From: Solimonas sp. K1W22B-7
GTDB taxonomy: Bacteria > Pseudomonadota > Gammaproteobacteria > Nevskiales > Nevskiaceae
Assembly (NCBI RefSeq): GCF_003428335.1
Contig: NZ_CP031704.1
Span: 5,282,071-5,346,070 of the forward strand
Length of the DNA: 64,000 bases
Direction of reading: 5' to 3'
Below are positions 1 through 11,434 of the stretch, one piece after another (the first letter of the stretch is position 1; each line of letters starts with the position of its first letter). The position numbers were made by a program, and so were the translations under genes. Below the pieces are notes generated by a model. It did not search any database. It was not told the origin of the DNA and saw only the letters and a program-made list of their open reading frames with translations.

Positions 1-239
1 CCGGCATCGACCGCGTCGGGGAATTCCAGCGGCGCGTCGAAGCGGCAGTGCGATTCGACGCAGAGGCCGATGTTGGCGCCCTTGTGGATGTCCAGCCCGC
101 CCTGGCGGATCAGGTAGCTGTTGATGACGGTGTCGAAGTAGCTGTAGTACTCGACGTTGTTGACGTGGCCGTAGACGTCGTTGTCCTTCCAGCGGGTGGT
201 GATGGCCTGGAAGTGCGGATAGCCGGCACGGACGCTCAT
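1..239 (-). CDS. Acyl-CoA thioesterase, hotdog family (partial, C-terminus outside window)
   Basis: The 79 visible N-terminal residues begin [17 protein letters not shown] and contain [19 protein letters not shown], the signature of the 4-hydroxybenzoyl-CoA/YbgC hotdog thioesterase family. In that family the Asp and the GHVNN segment line the thioester-cleaving site. The start is supported by a GGAGAG ribosome site a few bases upstream. The gene runs off the left edge, so length and exact substrate are unknown. It is probably a cytoplasmic acyl-CoA thioesterase. It is separated from the next gene pair by about 90 bases. Confidence 0.85.
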   Translation of the reverse strand, partial: MSVRAGYPHFQAITTRWKDNDVYGHVNNVEYYSYFDTVINSYLIRQGGLDIHKGANIGLCVESHCRFDAPLEFPDAVDA

Positions 240-328
240 GTTCTCTCCTCGTTCTTTCCGGCATTGGACACGGGGGAGAGGTCGCGGGGCAAGGGCGCAG
301 GCGCCAGGAATGCCGTCGCAGGCGCCAA

Positions 329-667
329 TCAGTCCAGCAGCGGCGCCAGCGAGCGCGGCCGCCAGCGGTAGACCTCGAGATCGATCTTGCCCTTCACGAT
401 CTTGACGCCCTCGTTTTTCAGGCGCTTCAGCTGCTCGCGGTTGCCGCGGCTGCCCTCGGGCAAGGAACTCTTGCCCTGGGCGTTGATGATGCGGTGCCAG
501 GGAATCTCCATGCCCGGCGGCACGTGGGCCAGGGCCTGCGCGGTGAGGCGCGGGCGCTTCACGAAGCCGGATTCGGCGGCGATCTGGCCGTAGGTGGCGA
601 CACGGCCCAGCGGCACGCGGCGGATCGTGGCCCAGATCTTCTCGAAGTCTTCCTGCAGCTTGCCCAT
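329..667 (-). CDS. Alkyltransferase-like protein (ATL), MGMT-family DNA damage sensor
   Basis: 112 residues, the size of the isolated DNA-binding domain of O6-alkylguanine-DNA alkyltransferase. The active-site motif PCHR of true MGMT is replaced by PWHR at residues 56-59, which defines ATL proteins such as E. coli YbaZ. These bind O6-alkylguanine without dealkylating it and hand the lesion to nucleotide excision repair. The helix-turn-helix and arginine finger region ([11 protein letters not shown]) is present. The ATG lies four bases after the stop of the upstream thioesterase with a good GGAGGG ribosome site, so the two are co-transcribed. The cytoplasmic DNA-repair role is inferred from the family. 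Confidence 0.9.
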   Translation of the reverse strand: MGKLQEDFEKIWATIRRVPLGRVATYGQIAAESGFVKRPRLTAQALAHVPPGMEIPWHRIINAQGKSSLPEGSRGNREQLKRLKNEGVKIVKGKIDLEVYRWRPRSLAPLLD

Positions 668-670
668 GGC

Positions 671-1117
671 TCAGATTCCCTCCGCATCGACCACGGCGAG
701 CGTCACCGTGGCCTTGGATTGCAGCTCGCGGCGGCCGTCCTCGTATACACCCCAGACCGAGGACTCCACCACGCTGATGCGGCGGCCGGGCTTGAGCACC
801 TCGGACTCGCAGCGGTAGCGCGGCGCGCGGCCGGGCCGCAGGATGTTGATCTTGAACTCCACCGTCAGCACGGCCTGCCCGGCTTGCAGCAAGGTGGTGG
901 CGGCCGCGCCTGCGGTGTGGTCGGCCAGGGTCGCGGCGGCGCCGGCATGCAGCAGGCCGTGATGCTGGGTCAGATGCGGCGCCAGCGCGAACTCGGCGAC
1001 GATGCGGCCGGGCCCTGCTTCCACTACTTGGGCACCGAGGTTCTGGATGTACGGCGCCTGCTCATAGATGCGGCGCGCCTCGTCGATGGCGGAGGACTGC
1101 GCGGGATCGGCGGACAT
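671..1117 (-). CDS. PaaI-type hotdog thioesterase
   Basis: 148 residues with the PaaI/YbdB core: [19 protein letters not shown], followed by [11 protein letters not shown]. His-His-Gly and the Asp of the LADHTAG helix are the usual catalytic region. The frame stays open upstream to 1240, but that extension would translate an intact REP palindrome. The internal ATG at 1117 (MSADPAQSS) is therefore the better start, although its ribosome site is weak. Likely role: hydrolysis of acyl- or aryl-CoA thioesters in the cytoplasm. It forms a tight pair with the downstream ATL gene. Confidence 0.82.
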   Translation of the reverse strand: MSADPAQSSAIDEARRIYEQAPYIQNLGAQVVEAGPGRIVAEFALAPHLTQHHGLLHAGAAATLADHTAGAAATTLLQAGQAVLTVEFKINILRPGRAPRYRCESEVLKPGRRISVVESSVWGVYEDGRRELQSKATVTLAVVDAEGI

Positions 1118-1178
1118 GGCGGCATCCGGGGCGCGGCGGGATGCCGCGTGGGGGATGATAGCGCCTGGGCTTTCCCAC

Positions 1179-1240
1179 GTGGGAGCGACGCAAGTCGCGA
1201 TCTTTAAAGCCTGGAAGATCGCGACTTGCGTCGCTCCCAC
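1179..1240. repeat. REP-like palindrome, family GTGGGAGCGAC
   Basis: Two perfect 26-base arms (1179-1204 and 1215-1240) separated by 10 bases; the outer ends read GTGGGAGCGAC. It lies just upstream of the PaaI-type thioesterase start and belongs to the REP-like family seen several more times in this window. Confidence 0.9.
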
Positions 1241-1270
1241 AAAGACGGTGTGAATTCAGCCGATGTCCTC

Positions 1271-1330
1271 TTTTGTAGGAGCGGCTGTTAGCCGCGAGCG
1301 CCCTCGCGGCTAACAGCCGCTCCTACAAAA
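1271..1330. repeat. REP-like palindrome, family TGTAGGAGCGGC
   Basis: Two perfect 28-base arms (1271-1298 and 1303-1330) around a 4-base loop, ending nine bases from the hisC stop. It can fold as a strong hairpin with flanking A/T runs, so it may also end hisC transcription. The same sequence class recurs at 36989-37060. Confidence 0.9.
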
Positions 1331-1339
1331 GAAACGACG

Positions 1340-2413
1340 TCAGCCTGCCAGGATTTCCCTCAACGCCGTCACCAGCGCCGCGCACTGCTCGTCGGTGCCG
1401 ATGGTGATGCGCAGGAACTGCTCGATGCGCGCGGCCTTGAAGTGGCGCACGATGATCTTGCGTTCGCGCAGCGCGGCCGCGAGCTGTGCGGCGTCACGCC
1501 CCGGATGGCGCGCGAACACGAAGTTCGCCGCCGAGGGCAGCACCTCGAAGCCCAGCGCGGCCAGCTCGCCGGCCAGGCGCTCGCGCGTGGCGATCACGGC
1601 GCGGCAGGTCTGCTCGAAATACGCCCGGTCTTCCATCGCCGCGGTGGCGCCGGCCTGGGCCAGGCGGTCCAGCGGGTAGGAGTTGAAACTGTTCTTGATG
1701 CGCTCCAGCGCGTCGATCAGCCCCGGGTGGCCCAGGGCGAAACCGACGCGCATGCCGGCCAGCGAGCGCGACTTGGAGAAGGTCTGCACCACCAGCAGGT
1801 TGGGGTGACGGTCCACCAGGGCCGCGGCGGACTCGCCGCCGAAGTCGATGTAGGCCTCGTCGATCACCACTACCGACTCCGTATTCGCCGCCAGCAGCGC
1901 GTCGATCTCGACCAGCGACAGCAGGCAGCCGGTGGGCGCGTTCGGGTTGGGCAGGATCACGCCGCCGTTGGGCCGGGCGTAGTCGGCCACGCGAATGCGG
2001 AAAGACTCGTCCAGCGGCAGCGTGCGGTACTCCACGCCGTAGAGTCCGCAGTACACCGGGTAGAAGCTGTAGGTGATGTCCGGGAACAGGATCGGCTGCT
2101 CGTGCTTGAGCAGGCCCTGGAAGACGAAGGCCAGCACCTCGTCGGAACCGTTGCCGACGAAGACCTGCGCCGGCTTCAGGCCATGCGCGGCCGCGATGGC
2201 GGCCTTGAGCCTGTCGGCGTTCGGGTCTGGATACAGGCGCAGCGACCCGTCCACCGCCGCGGAGATTGCCGCCGTCGCCCTGGGCGACGGCGGGTAGGGA
2301 TTCTCGTTGGTGTTGAGCTTGATCAGGTCCGCGATCTTTGGCTGCTCGCCCGGGACATAGGGCGTCAGGCCGCGGACCACGCTGCTCCAGTAGCGGTTTG
2401 CCTCGCTGCTCAT
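1340..2413 (-). CDS. hisC: Histidinol-phosphate aminotransferase
   Basis: 357 residues of the fold-type I PLP aminotransferase family. It has the HisC N-terminus ([15 protein letters not shown], about residues 30-44), the PLP-contacting Asp in [11 protein letters not shown] (Asp185) and the Schiff-base lysine in [15 protein letters not shown] (Lys214). It converts histidinol phosphate and 2-oxoglutarate to imidazole-acetol phosphate and glutamate in histidine synthesis; this family can also act on aromatic amino acids. The ATG at 2413 follows a GAGGAAG site; an alternative start at 2437 would overlap terC. It is not next to other his genes, so it may be a second, solitary hisC copy. Confidence 0.93.
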   Translation of the reverse strand: MSSEANRYWSSVVRGLTPYVPGEQPKIADLIKLNTNENPYPPSPRATAAISAAVDGSLRLYPDPNADRLKAAIAAAHGLKPAQVFVGNGSDEVLAFVFQGLLKHEQPILFPDITYSFYPVYCGLYGVEYRTLPLDESFRIRVADYARPNGGVILPNPNAPTGCLLSLVEIDALLAANTESVVVIDEAYIDFGGESAAALVDRHPNLLVVQTFSKSRSLAGMRVGFALGHPGLIDALERIKNSFNSYPLDRLAQAGATAAMEDRAYFEQTCRAVIATRERLAGELAALGFEVLPSAANFVFARHPGRDAAQLAAALRERKIIVRHFKAARIEQFLRITIGTDEQCAALVTALREILAG

Positions 2414-2426
2414 GACGGCTGCTTCC

Positions 2427-3170
2427 TCAGAGTTCAACCCGCGACTCGCCCTTGCCCAGCTGGCGGCGCATGCGGATGTTCAGCAGTTCCACCGTGACCG
2501 AGAAGGCCATGGCGACGTAGACGTAGGCCTTGGGCACGTGGAAGCCCATGCCCTCGCCGATCAGCACCATGCCGATCATGATCAGGAAGGACAGCGCCAG
2601 GACCTTGATCGTGGGATGACGCTCGACGAAGCGCGAGATCGCGCCGGAGAAGAACATCATCACGGCGATGGCGATGATGATCGCCGCGATCATCACCTGG
2701 ACGTTGTCGGTCATGCCGATCGCGGTGATCACCGAGTCCAGCGAGAACACGATGTCCAGGATCATGATCTGCACGATCACCGAAGCGAAGCTCACTCCAA
2801 TGGCCTTGCCGGCGGCGTTGTTGGCGCCGTGGCCATCGCCCTCGACCGATTCGTGGATTTCCAGCGCGCTCTTGGCCAGCAGGAACAGGCCGCCGCCGAC
2901 CAGGATGATGGTACGGCCGGACACGGGGGTGTCGCCGACATGGAACAGCGGTGTCGTCAGCTTGGCGACCCAGGCCAGCGACAGCAGCAGCCCAACACGC
3001 ATCAGGCAGGCACCGGCCAGGCCGATGCTGCGGGCCCGGGCGCGCTGATGCTCGGGCAGCTTGTTGGCCATGATCGACAGGAAAATGATGTTGTCGATGC
3101 CGAGAACGATCTCGAGCGCGGTCAGGGTGAAGAGGGCAATCCAGAGTTCAGGCTGTAGCAGGGCGTCCAT
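2427..3170 (-). CDS. terC: TerC family integral membrane protein
   Basis: 247 residues with about seven hydrophobic segments. It carries the TerC signatures [15 protein letters not shown] near the N-terminus and [18 protein letters not shown] in the second half, whose acidic residues within membrane helices are proposed to bind divalent metal. The family is implicated in Mn2+ export and in tellurite resistance operons. No other ter gene is nearby, so a role in metal homeostasis (Alx/MntP-like or metallating exported enzymes) is more likely than tellurite resistance. The stop is 13 bases from hisC, suggesting co-transcription. Confidence 0.9.
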   Translation of the reverse strand: MDALLQPELWIALFTLTALEIVLGIDNIIFLSIMANKLPEHQRARARSIGLAGACLMRVGLLLSLAWVAKLTTPLFHVGDTPVSGRTIILVGGGLFLLAKSALEIHESVEGDGHGANNAAGKAIGVSFASVIVQIMILDIVFSLDSVITAIGMTDNVQVMIAAIIIAIAVMMFFSGAISRFVERHPTIKVLALSFLIMIGMVLIGEGMGFHVPKAYVYVAMAFSVTVELLNIRMRRQLGKGESRVEL

Positions 3171-3280
3171 GGGTGGGCGTCAGGGGGCGGGGCGGGCGGC
3201 ATTTTAGCCGAGGAGGGCCCACAGACCGTGCCCGGCCGGGCAAGTTCCTGAGGGGGTTGGGGAAATGTGCAGCGTCAGAT

Positions 3281-3306
3281 TCCCTCTCCCGCCAGCGGGA
3301 GAGGGA
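3281..3306. repeat. CCCTCTCCC palindrome between terC and the RoxA-like gene
   Basis: A near-perfect inverted repeat, TCCCTCTCCCGC / GCGGGAGAGGGA, 12 bases downstream of the stop of the first RoxA-like gene. It belongs to a dispersed palindrome family found in at least eight intergenic gaps here and may act as a transcription terminator. Confidence 0.8.
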
Positions 3307-3318
3307 GCCAACCCACGC

Positions 3319-5709
3319 TTACAGCGTCTTCATGTACTCGATCAGCGCCCGGCGCTCCTGGTCGGTCAGCACGCGGGTGAATTCGTGCCCGCCCTTGTCC
3401 TGGCTGTAGTAGAAGCTGTTGTAGACCTTGCGGTCTTCCACCTGCCGGTCGCTGAGGATCGGGGCGTTGATCAGGTTCCAGGCCAGGCCGCCGTTGGCCC
3501 AGACCAGGGCCAGGGCGTCCTGGATGGTGGCGCCGTCCGGGTCGTCGCTGCAGTCGTAGAACGGCATGGAGCCGATGCCGCAGCTCAGGGTTTCGTATTT
3601 CCAGCCGACGTCGGCCTTGTCGTAGCCGGTGGCCAGCGCGGAGTCGAAGCCCATCACGACCTTGCCTTCCATCCCGGCGGGCGCGGTCTTGGAGTTGCGG
3701 CGCCAGATCGCGGGGCGTGCGGTGGGCTGCAGCACCTGCCAGAGGTTGGGCACCGCGCCGTTGTGGAAATACGGCGCGGTGGCCCAGACGCCGTACAGCG
3801 GCGGCGCGAGGTAGCCCAGCTTGCGGTCGCCGCGCAGTGCGGTGTCGTTCCAGTCGGCACAGAGCGACACGCCGTTCTCGTTCTTCTCGCCGTCGTTGTA
3901 GGCGAACCAGTTGCTGCGCGCGGCCAGCGCCACCAGCTGGCTGTTGCCGTCGAGGCGGCGGCGGTCGGTGGCGATGGTCTCGATCGGCACGATGTTGGCG
4001 GCGATGCCTTCCAGCAGCGGCGTGTCGAGATAGGCCTTGTCATGCACGTAGCGCGGCGAGTAGGCACCGTGGCAGCTGGCGCAGGAGCCGTTGCCGCCCT
4101 CGGGCTCCGGCACCGGGTTGTGCAGGGTCTCCGCCCAGAGGTTCTTGCTGTGGAAGATCACCGCGCCCTGCTCGGCCATCTTCCGGTCGATGGTCCCGAG
4201 CTTGCTCTCCGGCCAGGGCGGCGACTTCAGCGACATGATCCAGGCGTCGCTGTCCTGCTGGTGGTCGATGATCCACTGCTTGTCTTCCGCCATGTTGAAG
4301 TGGAAGGGCGTGTTGGGGAAATGGAAGGACAGCTCGATGCGCTTGGCGTCCATCACCTGGCCGCCGTCGAAGAACTTGCCCGAGCGGCTGCCGACGTTCC
4401 ACCACACCGGCGGATCTTCCGTACCGGTCGAAGGCTGCGTCTGGATCGACAGGTATCCCGGCAGCCCCGGCACGTCGGTGATCGTCAGCGTGCCGAACAG
4501 CTGGAAGTTGGTGATGTTGCCGGTGCCGCGCACCTTGTTCTGCGAGATCAGCGCCAGTGCGCTCTGCTGCGGTGCCAGCCGTGCCAGGTCGCTGAACATC
4601 ACGGTGATGTCGGACAGGGAGTTGGTGCCGTACATGGCACCCAGGCCAGGCCCGTCGCTCTTGTCGCCGACGCCGCCGCCATGGCAGATGTTGCAGGTGA
4701 CGTTGAGCTTGCCGGTCCAGCTGCCATCCTCGTTGCGCAGCTGCGTCATGCCCATCGGCAGCTGGCCACTGCCGCCGTTCGTTGCATTGGGGTCTTCACC
4801 GGGCAGCGGATAAGGATTGGACGTGGGCGACAGCGGCATGCCCCAGCGTTCCGCCACCAGTTCGTCGTAGTTGCCCGGCCGCGCGTCGAGCTTCCAGATG
4901 CGGTCCCACATCTGGTTGTACTTGTCCGCACCAAAGGCATAGAAGGCCGTGGGCGCGTTGCCGCCGAAGAAGTGGCCCGCGCCCACTTCACCGTCGCTGG
5001 CCACCAGCGGGTAGCCGCGGTCCGAGCGCGCGCGCAGTTCGCCGCAGGTACCTGGATGATTGTCGGCCTGGCAGGTCTGCCACCAGGCGTTCATGTGCAC
5101 CGCCTTGCCTTCGCTCACCCCCGGCGTCACCAGCTCGCGCGGGTCCTGCGGCACCGGCGTGGAATCCGGTTTGCCGGCGCAGTAGTCGAACCAGTAGTGG
5201 CCGCCGCGGCGGCTGCCGAGCAGCGGCAGCTCGCTGACGACACCGCCGCCGATGGTGCCGAGCAGCGCGGCGCAGCCGGAGGCGTCCTCGAAGCATTTGA
5301 GCAGCACGTCCATCGCCCTGTAGGCATCGCTGCCCACCGGCCAGGGCGCGCCGCCGCTATGCGGCGTCTCCTGGCCCGACGACATCAGCAGGATGCGCGA
5401 GGTGGGGTTGTTGCGGCCCAGCCGCTCCCAGCTGGCGCGCAGGTTGGCCAGGTCCTGCGACCTGTCGGTGGGGTGCAGCATGAAATCCTGCCCATCTTCC
5501 ACGTCGGCCACGCCGCCGTCGATGTGGCAGGTGCGGCAGAAGTCCAGGCGCGGCTGCACCTGGCCGGTGAAGAGCTGTTCCATGCTGCGCGGCGAGGCCC
5601 CGCCACCACCGCCACCGGTCACCGCATCGCTGCGGCCGCTGTAGTCGCCGCAGGCGGAGAGCAGCAGGGCCAGCAGCAGGATTCCGCCTTGGCGGGATTG
5701 GGTTTTCAT
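3319..5709 (-). CDS. RoxA-like triheme c-type cytochrome lipoprotein (copy 1)
   Basis: 796 residues. A lipoprotein signal (LLLSAC, Cys20) precedes three CXXCH haem motifs: Cys58-His62, Cys339-His343 and Cys543-His547. The last two are 204 residues apart and bracket a conserved VWWN segment (Trp436-437). This resembles the diheme rubber oxygenase RoxA/RoxB and MauG-peroxidase superfamily, as does the C-terminal PLYGVWATAPYFHNGAVP motif (about 639-654). The N-terminal FCRTCH domain (about 45-140) is an addition relative to canonical RoxA. Predicted to sit in the periplasm or outer membrane and oxidise a hydrophobic substrate or H2O2; the substrate is unknown. AGGAC precedes the ATG. It lies downstream of, and in the same direction as, copy 2. 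Confidence 0.83.
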   Translation of the reverse strand: MKTQSRQGGILLLALLLSACGDYSGRSDAVTGGGGGGASPRSMEQLFTGQVQPRLDFCRTCHIDGGVADVEDGQDFMLHPTDRSQDLANLRASWERLGRNNPTSRILLMSSGQETPHSGGAPWPVGSDAYRAMDVLLKCFEDASGCAALLGTIGGGVVSELPLLGSRRGGHYWFDYCAGKPDSTPVPQDPRELVTPGVSEGKAVHMNAWWQTCQADNHPGTCGELRARSDRGYPLVASDGEVGAGHFFGGNAPTAFYAFGADKYNQMWDRIWKLDARPGNYDELVAERWGMPLSPTSNPYPLPGEDPNATNGGSGQLPMGMTQLRNEDGSWTGKLNVTCNICHGGGVGDKSDGPGLGAMYGTNSLSDITVMFSDLARLAPQQSALALISQNKVRGTGNITNFQLFGTLTITDVPGLPGYLSIQTQPSTGTEDPPVWWNVGSRSGKFFDGGQVMDAKRIELSFHFPNTPFHFNMAEDKQWIIDHQQDSDAWIMSLKSPPWPESKLGTIDRKMAEQGAVIFHSKNLWAETLHNPVPEPEGGNGSCASCHGAYSPRYVHDKAYLDTPLLEGIAANIVPIETIATDRRRLDGNSQLVALAARSNWFAYNDGEKNENGVSLCADWNDTALRGDRKLGYLAPPLYGVWATAPYFHNGAVPNLWQVLQPTARPAIWRRNSKTAPAGMEGKVVMGFDSALATGYDKADVGWKYETLSCGIGSMPFYDCSDDPDGATIQDALALVWANGGLAWNLINAPILSDRQVEDRKVYNSFYYSQDKGGHEFTRVLTDQERRALIEYMKTL

Positions 5710-5825
5710 GTTTCAGTCCTATGGTGACTGGGGCGGCATTCCGGTCCTCACCGGCTGCCGCCATGCTTCGAAGATAGCCCGCCCGGGAGGCTGGGGCCAC
5801 TCGGATTCCGGCGTTGCGGCCATGC

Positions 5826-5897
5826 CCACCGGGTCGGCAGCAAGCTGCCTCCTACTATGCTTGCCTTGTAGGAGGCAGCTTGCTGCCGACCCGGTGG
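5826..5897. repeat. REP-like palindrome, family CCACCGGGTCGGCAGCAAGC
   Basis: Two perfect 30-base arms (5826-5855 and 5868-5897) with a 12-base loop, in the gap between RoxA-like copies 1 and 2. It could separate the two transcripts or stabilise the 3' end of the copy 2 message. A solitary relative (GCGAGCAAGCTCGC) lies near 15357. Confidence 0.9.
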
Positions 5898-5914
5898 TTC
5901 AGGAAAGGGCCGCC

Positions 5915-7972
5915 TCATAAGGTCTTCAGGTACTCGATGATCGCGCGCCGCTCCGGGTCGCTCAGCGCCCGCGTGAAGTCATGCCCGGTGTTGCGCTTGG
6001 CGAACTGGTGGCTGTTGAAGATCATCCGCTCGCGCACCGCCGCACGCCCCAGCGGCTGCGTCACCTGGTAGCCCAGGCTGTTGAGCGTGCCCGGCAGCGT
6101 GTTGATGAACTCCACCAGCGCCGTGAAAGCCGGCGGCGCGTTCTCCAGCTCGCAGGAGACATAGGGCAGGCCGCCCGCACCGCAGAGCAGCGCCTCGTGC
6201 TTCCAGCCCAGCCGCTGCTGATCGTAAGCGGCAAGCTCCGTGTCCAGGCCCTCCTCGCCCTCCGCCTGCGTCAGCTGGCGCCGCCACACCGCCGGCCGCT
6301 GCTCCGGATCGAGCAGGCTCCACACGTCCGGCACCGAGGCGTTGTGCAGATACGGCGCCGTCGCCCAGACACCGTGCAGCGGCGGCGTCAGATAGCCCAC
6401 CGCGTCCTCCGGCATCGCGCCCTGCCAGGTGCAGGCACCTTTCACGCGCGTACCGGTGAACACCGTCAGGTCATCGAGCCGCTCCACCACCGCGTTCTTC
6501 TCGTCCGGCGACACATAGCCCTCCGAGCCCTCCGGGTAGGAGAACCAGGAGCTGCTCATCACCTCCAGCAGCGGCTTGGTGAATCCGTCCAGCCGCTGCC
6601 GGTCGCTGCGGATCTGCTCGATCGGCGCGATATAGCCCGCCATGCCCCGCAGGCGCGGGTCCTCGAGATAGGCCGGGTCATGCGCATAGCGCTCCGCGTA
6701 CACGCCATGGCAACCCGCGCAGGAGCCGTTCGTGGGCGGACGCGGAATATCCTCGTTCACGCCCGAGCCCCACAGGTCCTTGGCATGGAACAGCACCGCG
6801 CCGGCCTTCGCCAGGTTCTCGTCCACCGGCCCCGGATACAGCGGCGATCGCAGCGAATCGATATAGGCCTGCGCATCCAGGCTCTGCGTCTCGATGCGGT
6901 CGCGCAGCACGCGGTTGAATTCCTTGTTCATGCCCAGCGGCGATTCCACCGGCCGCAGCGCCTCCAGGATCGCGCTGTTGAGACGCGAGGCATCGTAGGA
7001 GAAGCCGCCATCCCAGAACTTGCGCGGCCGATGGCTCGCGTTCCACCACGCCGGCATCTTGGTATCGCCGCCGCCGGAGGTGTTGCCCGGCAGCTGCAGC
7101 AGCACCGCGCTGTCCGGCCGCAGGCCCAGCGAGTCGAGATCAAGCAGGCCGATCAGCAGGCCCGACAAGCCCTCCGCATTCGTCACGCCGCGCGTGTCGT
7201 TCAAGCCGATCGGCAGCAGGGGCAGCAGCACATCCGACAGCAGCAGCTGGAGGTCACTGGTGTTCGCGCCGAGCCCCGAGACAAACTCCGAGCCCGCTGC
7301 GCGCAGCTCACCGCTATGGCAAGCATCGCAGGTGATGCCGATACTGCCGTTGTAGTGGCCCTCCGCATCCTTGATCTGCGTCAGCCCCGCCGGCAGCTCG
7401 CCGGAGCCGCCATCGTTGGTCACCGGGTCCTCGCCCGGCAGCGGGTAGGGATTGCGGAAACTCGCCTTCGGCAGGCCGTAGCGCCGCCGCGCCTGCTCAT
7501 CGAAATCCGCCGGCCGCGCGCTCAAACCCCAGCGCTGCCACATCGCGTTGTACGAGCCCGCGCCGATCAGCCCGCGCCCATGGAAGCTCATCGCCAGCCC
7601 GCTGCGCATCAGCGTTTCGCCGGCCGCCACGCGGCTGCGATACTCGCCGCAGCTCTGCGGCTTGCGCCGCGGGTTGTCGCCCGGCCCGGTGCAGTCCTGC
7701 CAGTAGGCATTGAAAGCGACCGCGCGCCCCGCGTTCACGCCGGGCCGGATCAACTCGCGCGGGTCCTGCGGCAGCATCGCGCTGTCCGGCTGCCCCTCGC
7801 AGAACTCGTCCCTGTAGGAGCGCGCATGGTCGCTGCCCAGCAGCGCCCGCTCCTGCACCGGCGGCTCCACGACACCGCTGCCGGGCGCCGCGGGGCCCGC
7901 GTCATCGCTGCGCGAGCAGGCACCCAGCGCCAGGCACACCGACAGCCCCAAGATCTTCCAGGCTCGCGCCAT
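5915..7972 (-). CDS. RoxA-like diheme c-type cytochrome lipoprotein (copy 2)
   Basis: 685 residues from the ATG at 7972, which has GGAG at good spacing; an in-frame ATG at 7987 is possible. Lipobox LGAC. Only two CXXCH motifs occur, CDACH (about 215-219) and CAGCH (about 418-422), spaced 203 residues. Overall size and haem spacing match canonical RoxA more closely than the other four copies, and the N-terminal FCRTCH domain is absent. Shared landmarks are NPYPLPGEDP, PAWWN between the haems, PLHGVWATAPYLHNASVP and the end GHDFTRALSDPERRAIIEYLKTL (last 23 residues). It diverges from a TetR gene with a palindromic operator in between, so induction by a small ligand is likely. The substrate is unknown. 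Confidence 0.84.
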   Translation of the reverse strand: MARAWKILGLSVCLALGACSRSDDAGPAAPGSGVVEPPVQERALLGSDHARSYRDEFCEGQPDSAMLPQDPRELIRPGVNAGRAVAFNAYWQDCTGPGDNPRRKPQSCGEYRSRVAAGETLMRSGLAMSFHGRGLIGAGSYNAMWQRWGLSARPADFDEQARRRYGLPKASFRNPYPLPGEDPVTNDGGSGELPAGLTQIKDAEGHYNGSIGITCDACHSGELRAAGSEFVSGLGANTSDLQLLLSDVLLPLLPIGLNDTRGVTNAEGLSGLLIGLLDLDSLGLRPDSAVLLQLPGNTSGGGDTKMPAWWNASHRPRKFWDGGFSYDASRLNSAILEALRPVESPLGMNKEFNRVLRDRIETQSLDAQAYIDSLRSPLYPGPVDENLAKAGAVLFHAKDLWGSGVNEDIPRPPTNGSCAGCHGVYAERYAHDPAYLEDPRLRGMAGYIAPIEQIRSDRQRLDGFTKPLLEVMSSSWFSYPEGSEGYVSPDEKNAVVERLDDLTVFTGTRVKGACTWQGAMPEDAVGYLTPPLHGVWATAPYLHNASVPDVWSLLDPEQRPAVWRRQLTQAEGEEGLDTELAAYDQQRLGWKHEALLCGAGGLPYVSCELENAPPAFTALVEFINTLPGTLNSLGYQVTQPLGRAAVRERMIFNSHQFAKRNTGHDFTRALSDPERRAIIEYLKTL

Positions 7973-8039
7973 TTTTCTCGTCTCCATGCACCGGGCGCCG
8001 GCTGCCTCCTCTTGTGCGGGAAGCTGGCCTGGGCAAAAG

Positions 8040-8080
8040 CCTACATTTGTAGGTTATGAGGCAAACCATACATTTGTAGG
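8040..8080. promoter_or_regulatory. Duplicated palindromic operator between RoxA-like copy 2 and TetR
   Basis: CCTACATTTGTAGG at 8040-8053 is a perfect 6+2+6 palindrome; a second copy with one changed arm (CATACATTTGTAGG) is at 8067-8080, 27 bases on. Both sit between the divergent starts of copy 2 (7972) and the TetR gene (8099). This is the expected place and form for a TetR-family operator controlling both genes. Confidence 0.75.
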
Positions 8081-8098
8081 TTTTGGGCGTCAAGCCTT

Positions 8099-8758
8099 AT
8101 GCTGCGCGCCATGAACGACCTCCAGGCCGGCCTCTCCGCCCCCCGCGCACCGCTGCAGCAGCGCGGCCAGGCGCGTTTCGAGCTGGTGCTGGAGGAGGCA
8201 CGCAAGCTGTTGATCGAACAGGGAATGGCAGGCTTTTCGATCCCGGTGCTGGCGGAGCGGCTGGGCTTCACGCGGGCCAGCATCTACAACTTCTTCCCCA
8301 CGCCCTACGCGGTGCTCAACGAGCTGGCGCGGCGCGAGCTGCAGGACATGGAGCAGCGCCTGGTGGCCCTGCCCGCCGCACATCCGCCGATGTCGTGGAC
8401 CGAGCAGGTGCGGCTCACGGTGGACACCGCCGCGCGCTTCCACAACGAGCGCCCGGTGGCACGGCTGCTGATCCTGGGCGGCGCGCAGACCGACGAGAGC
8501 TACCGCGCGCAGGCGATGACCATCGACCACCTCGGCAGCCTGTCGCAGCGCCTGTTCGCCGACGCCGGCATCCTGCTGCCGCGCGAGCCGGTGGACGTGA
8601 TGGTGCTGGCGGTGGACCTGGGCACCACCTGCTTCCGCCATTCCGTGCTGCTGCACGGGCACATCACGGATGCGTATCGCGAGGAAGCCACGCGCGCGAT
8701 GCTGCGGTATCTGACGCCGTATGTGCGGCAGTTGTTGCTGGCACGCAGGCGGGGGTAA
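8099..8758 (+). CDS. TetR family transcriptional regulator (divergent from RoxA-like copy 2)
   Basis: 219 residues. The N-terminal DNA-binding domain (about 22-75) has the TetR helix-turn-helix AERLGFTRASIYNFFPTPYAVL; the remainder is a helical ligand-binding domain without a recognisable subfamily. Start codons at 8099 or 8111 are both possible, with no strong ribosome site. The gene diverges from RoxA-like copy 2 across a short gap holding two palindromes, so it most likely represses that gene and itself until an effector binds. It converges with copy 3 over a palindrome cluster. Confidence 0.88.
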   Translation: MLRAMNDLQAGLSAPRAPLQQRGQARFELVLEEARKLLIEQGMAGFSIPVLAERLGFTRASIYNFFPTPYAVLNELARRELQDMEQRLVALPAAHPPMSWTEQVRLTVDTAARFHNERPVARLLILGGAQTDESYRAQAMTIDHLGSLSQRLFADAGILLPREPVDVMVLAVDLGTTCFRHSVLLHGHITDAYREEATRAMLRYLTPYVRQLLLARRRG

Positions 8759-8778
8759 GGGCCGGTACCTCTGGTCTC

Positions 8779-8899
8779 CTCTCTCCCCTCGTGGGAGAGA
8801 GGCCGGGAGAGAGGGGGTGCCTGCAATCAGCACCAAGCTATCGTCAAACCTGAGAGAGCCCCCTCTCCCCTAACCCCTCTCCCACGAGGGGAGAGGGGA
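8779..8899. repeat. Cluster of CTCTCCC/GGGAGAG palindromes between convergent genes
   Basis: Several CTCTCCCCTCGTGGGAGAG-type inverted repeats lie between the convergent TetR and RoxA-like copy 3 stops. They can fold for both strands and probably serve as a bidirectional terminator. Same dispersed family as at 3281 and 12207. Confidence 0.8.
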
Positions 8900-8906
8900 A
8901 CACGGA

Positions 8907-11357
<2,451 letters not shown>

Positions 11358-11434
11358 TGCGTTCTCCTCCGCATAGGGGGTGGCCGCGGTCTGCGCCGCC
11401 TGGCTGCCTTTGCCGGTCGTCACTGCAAGTCGCC

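Noticed and set aside
5981-8059. Long plus-strand open frame opposite RoxA-like copy 2
   Set aside because: Arg/Ala/His-rich shadow without domains; the minus strand carries haem motifs, lipobox and ribosome site.
8779-8899. CRISPR-like repeat array
   Set aside because: The repeats are irregular palindromes without constant-length spacers; no cas genes in the window.
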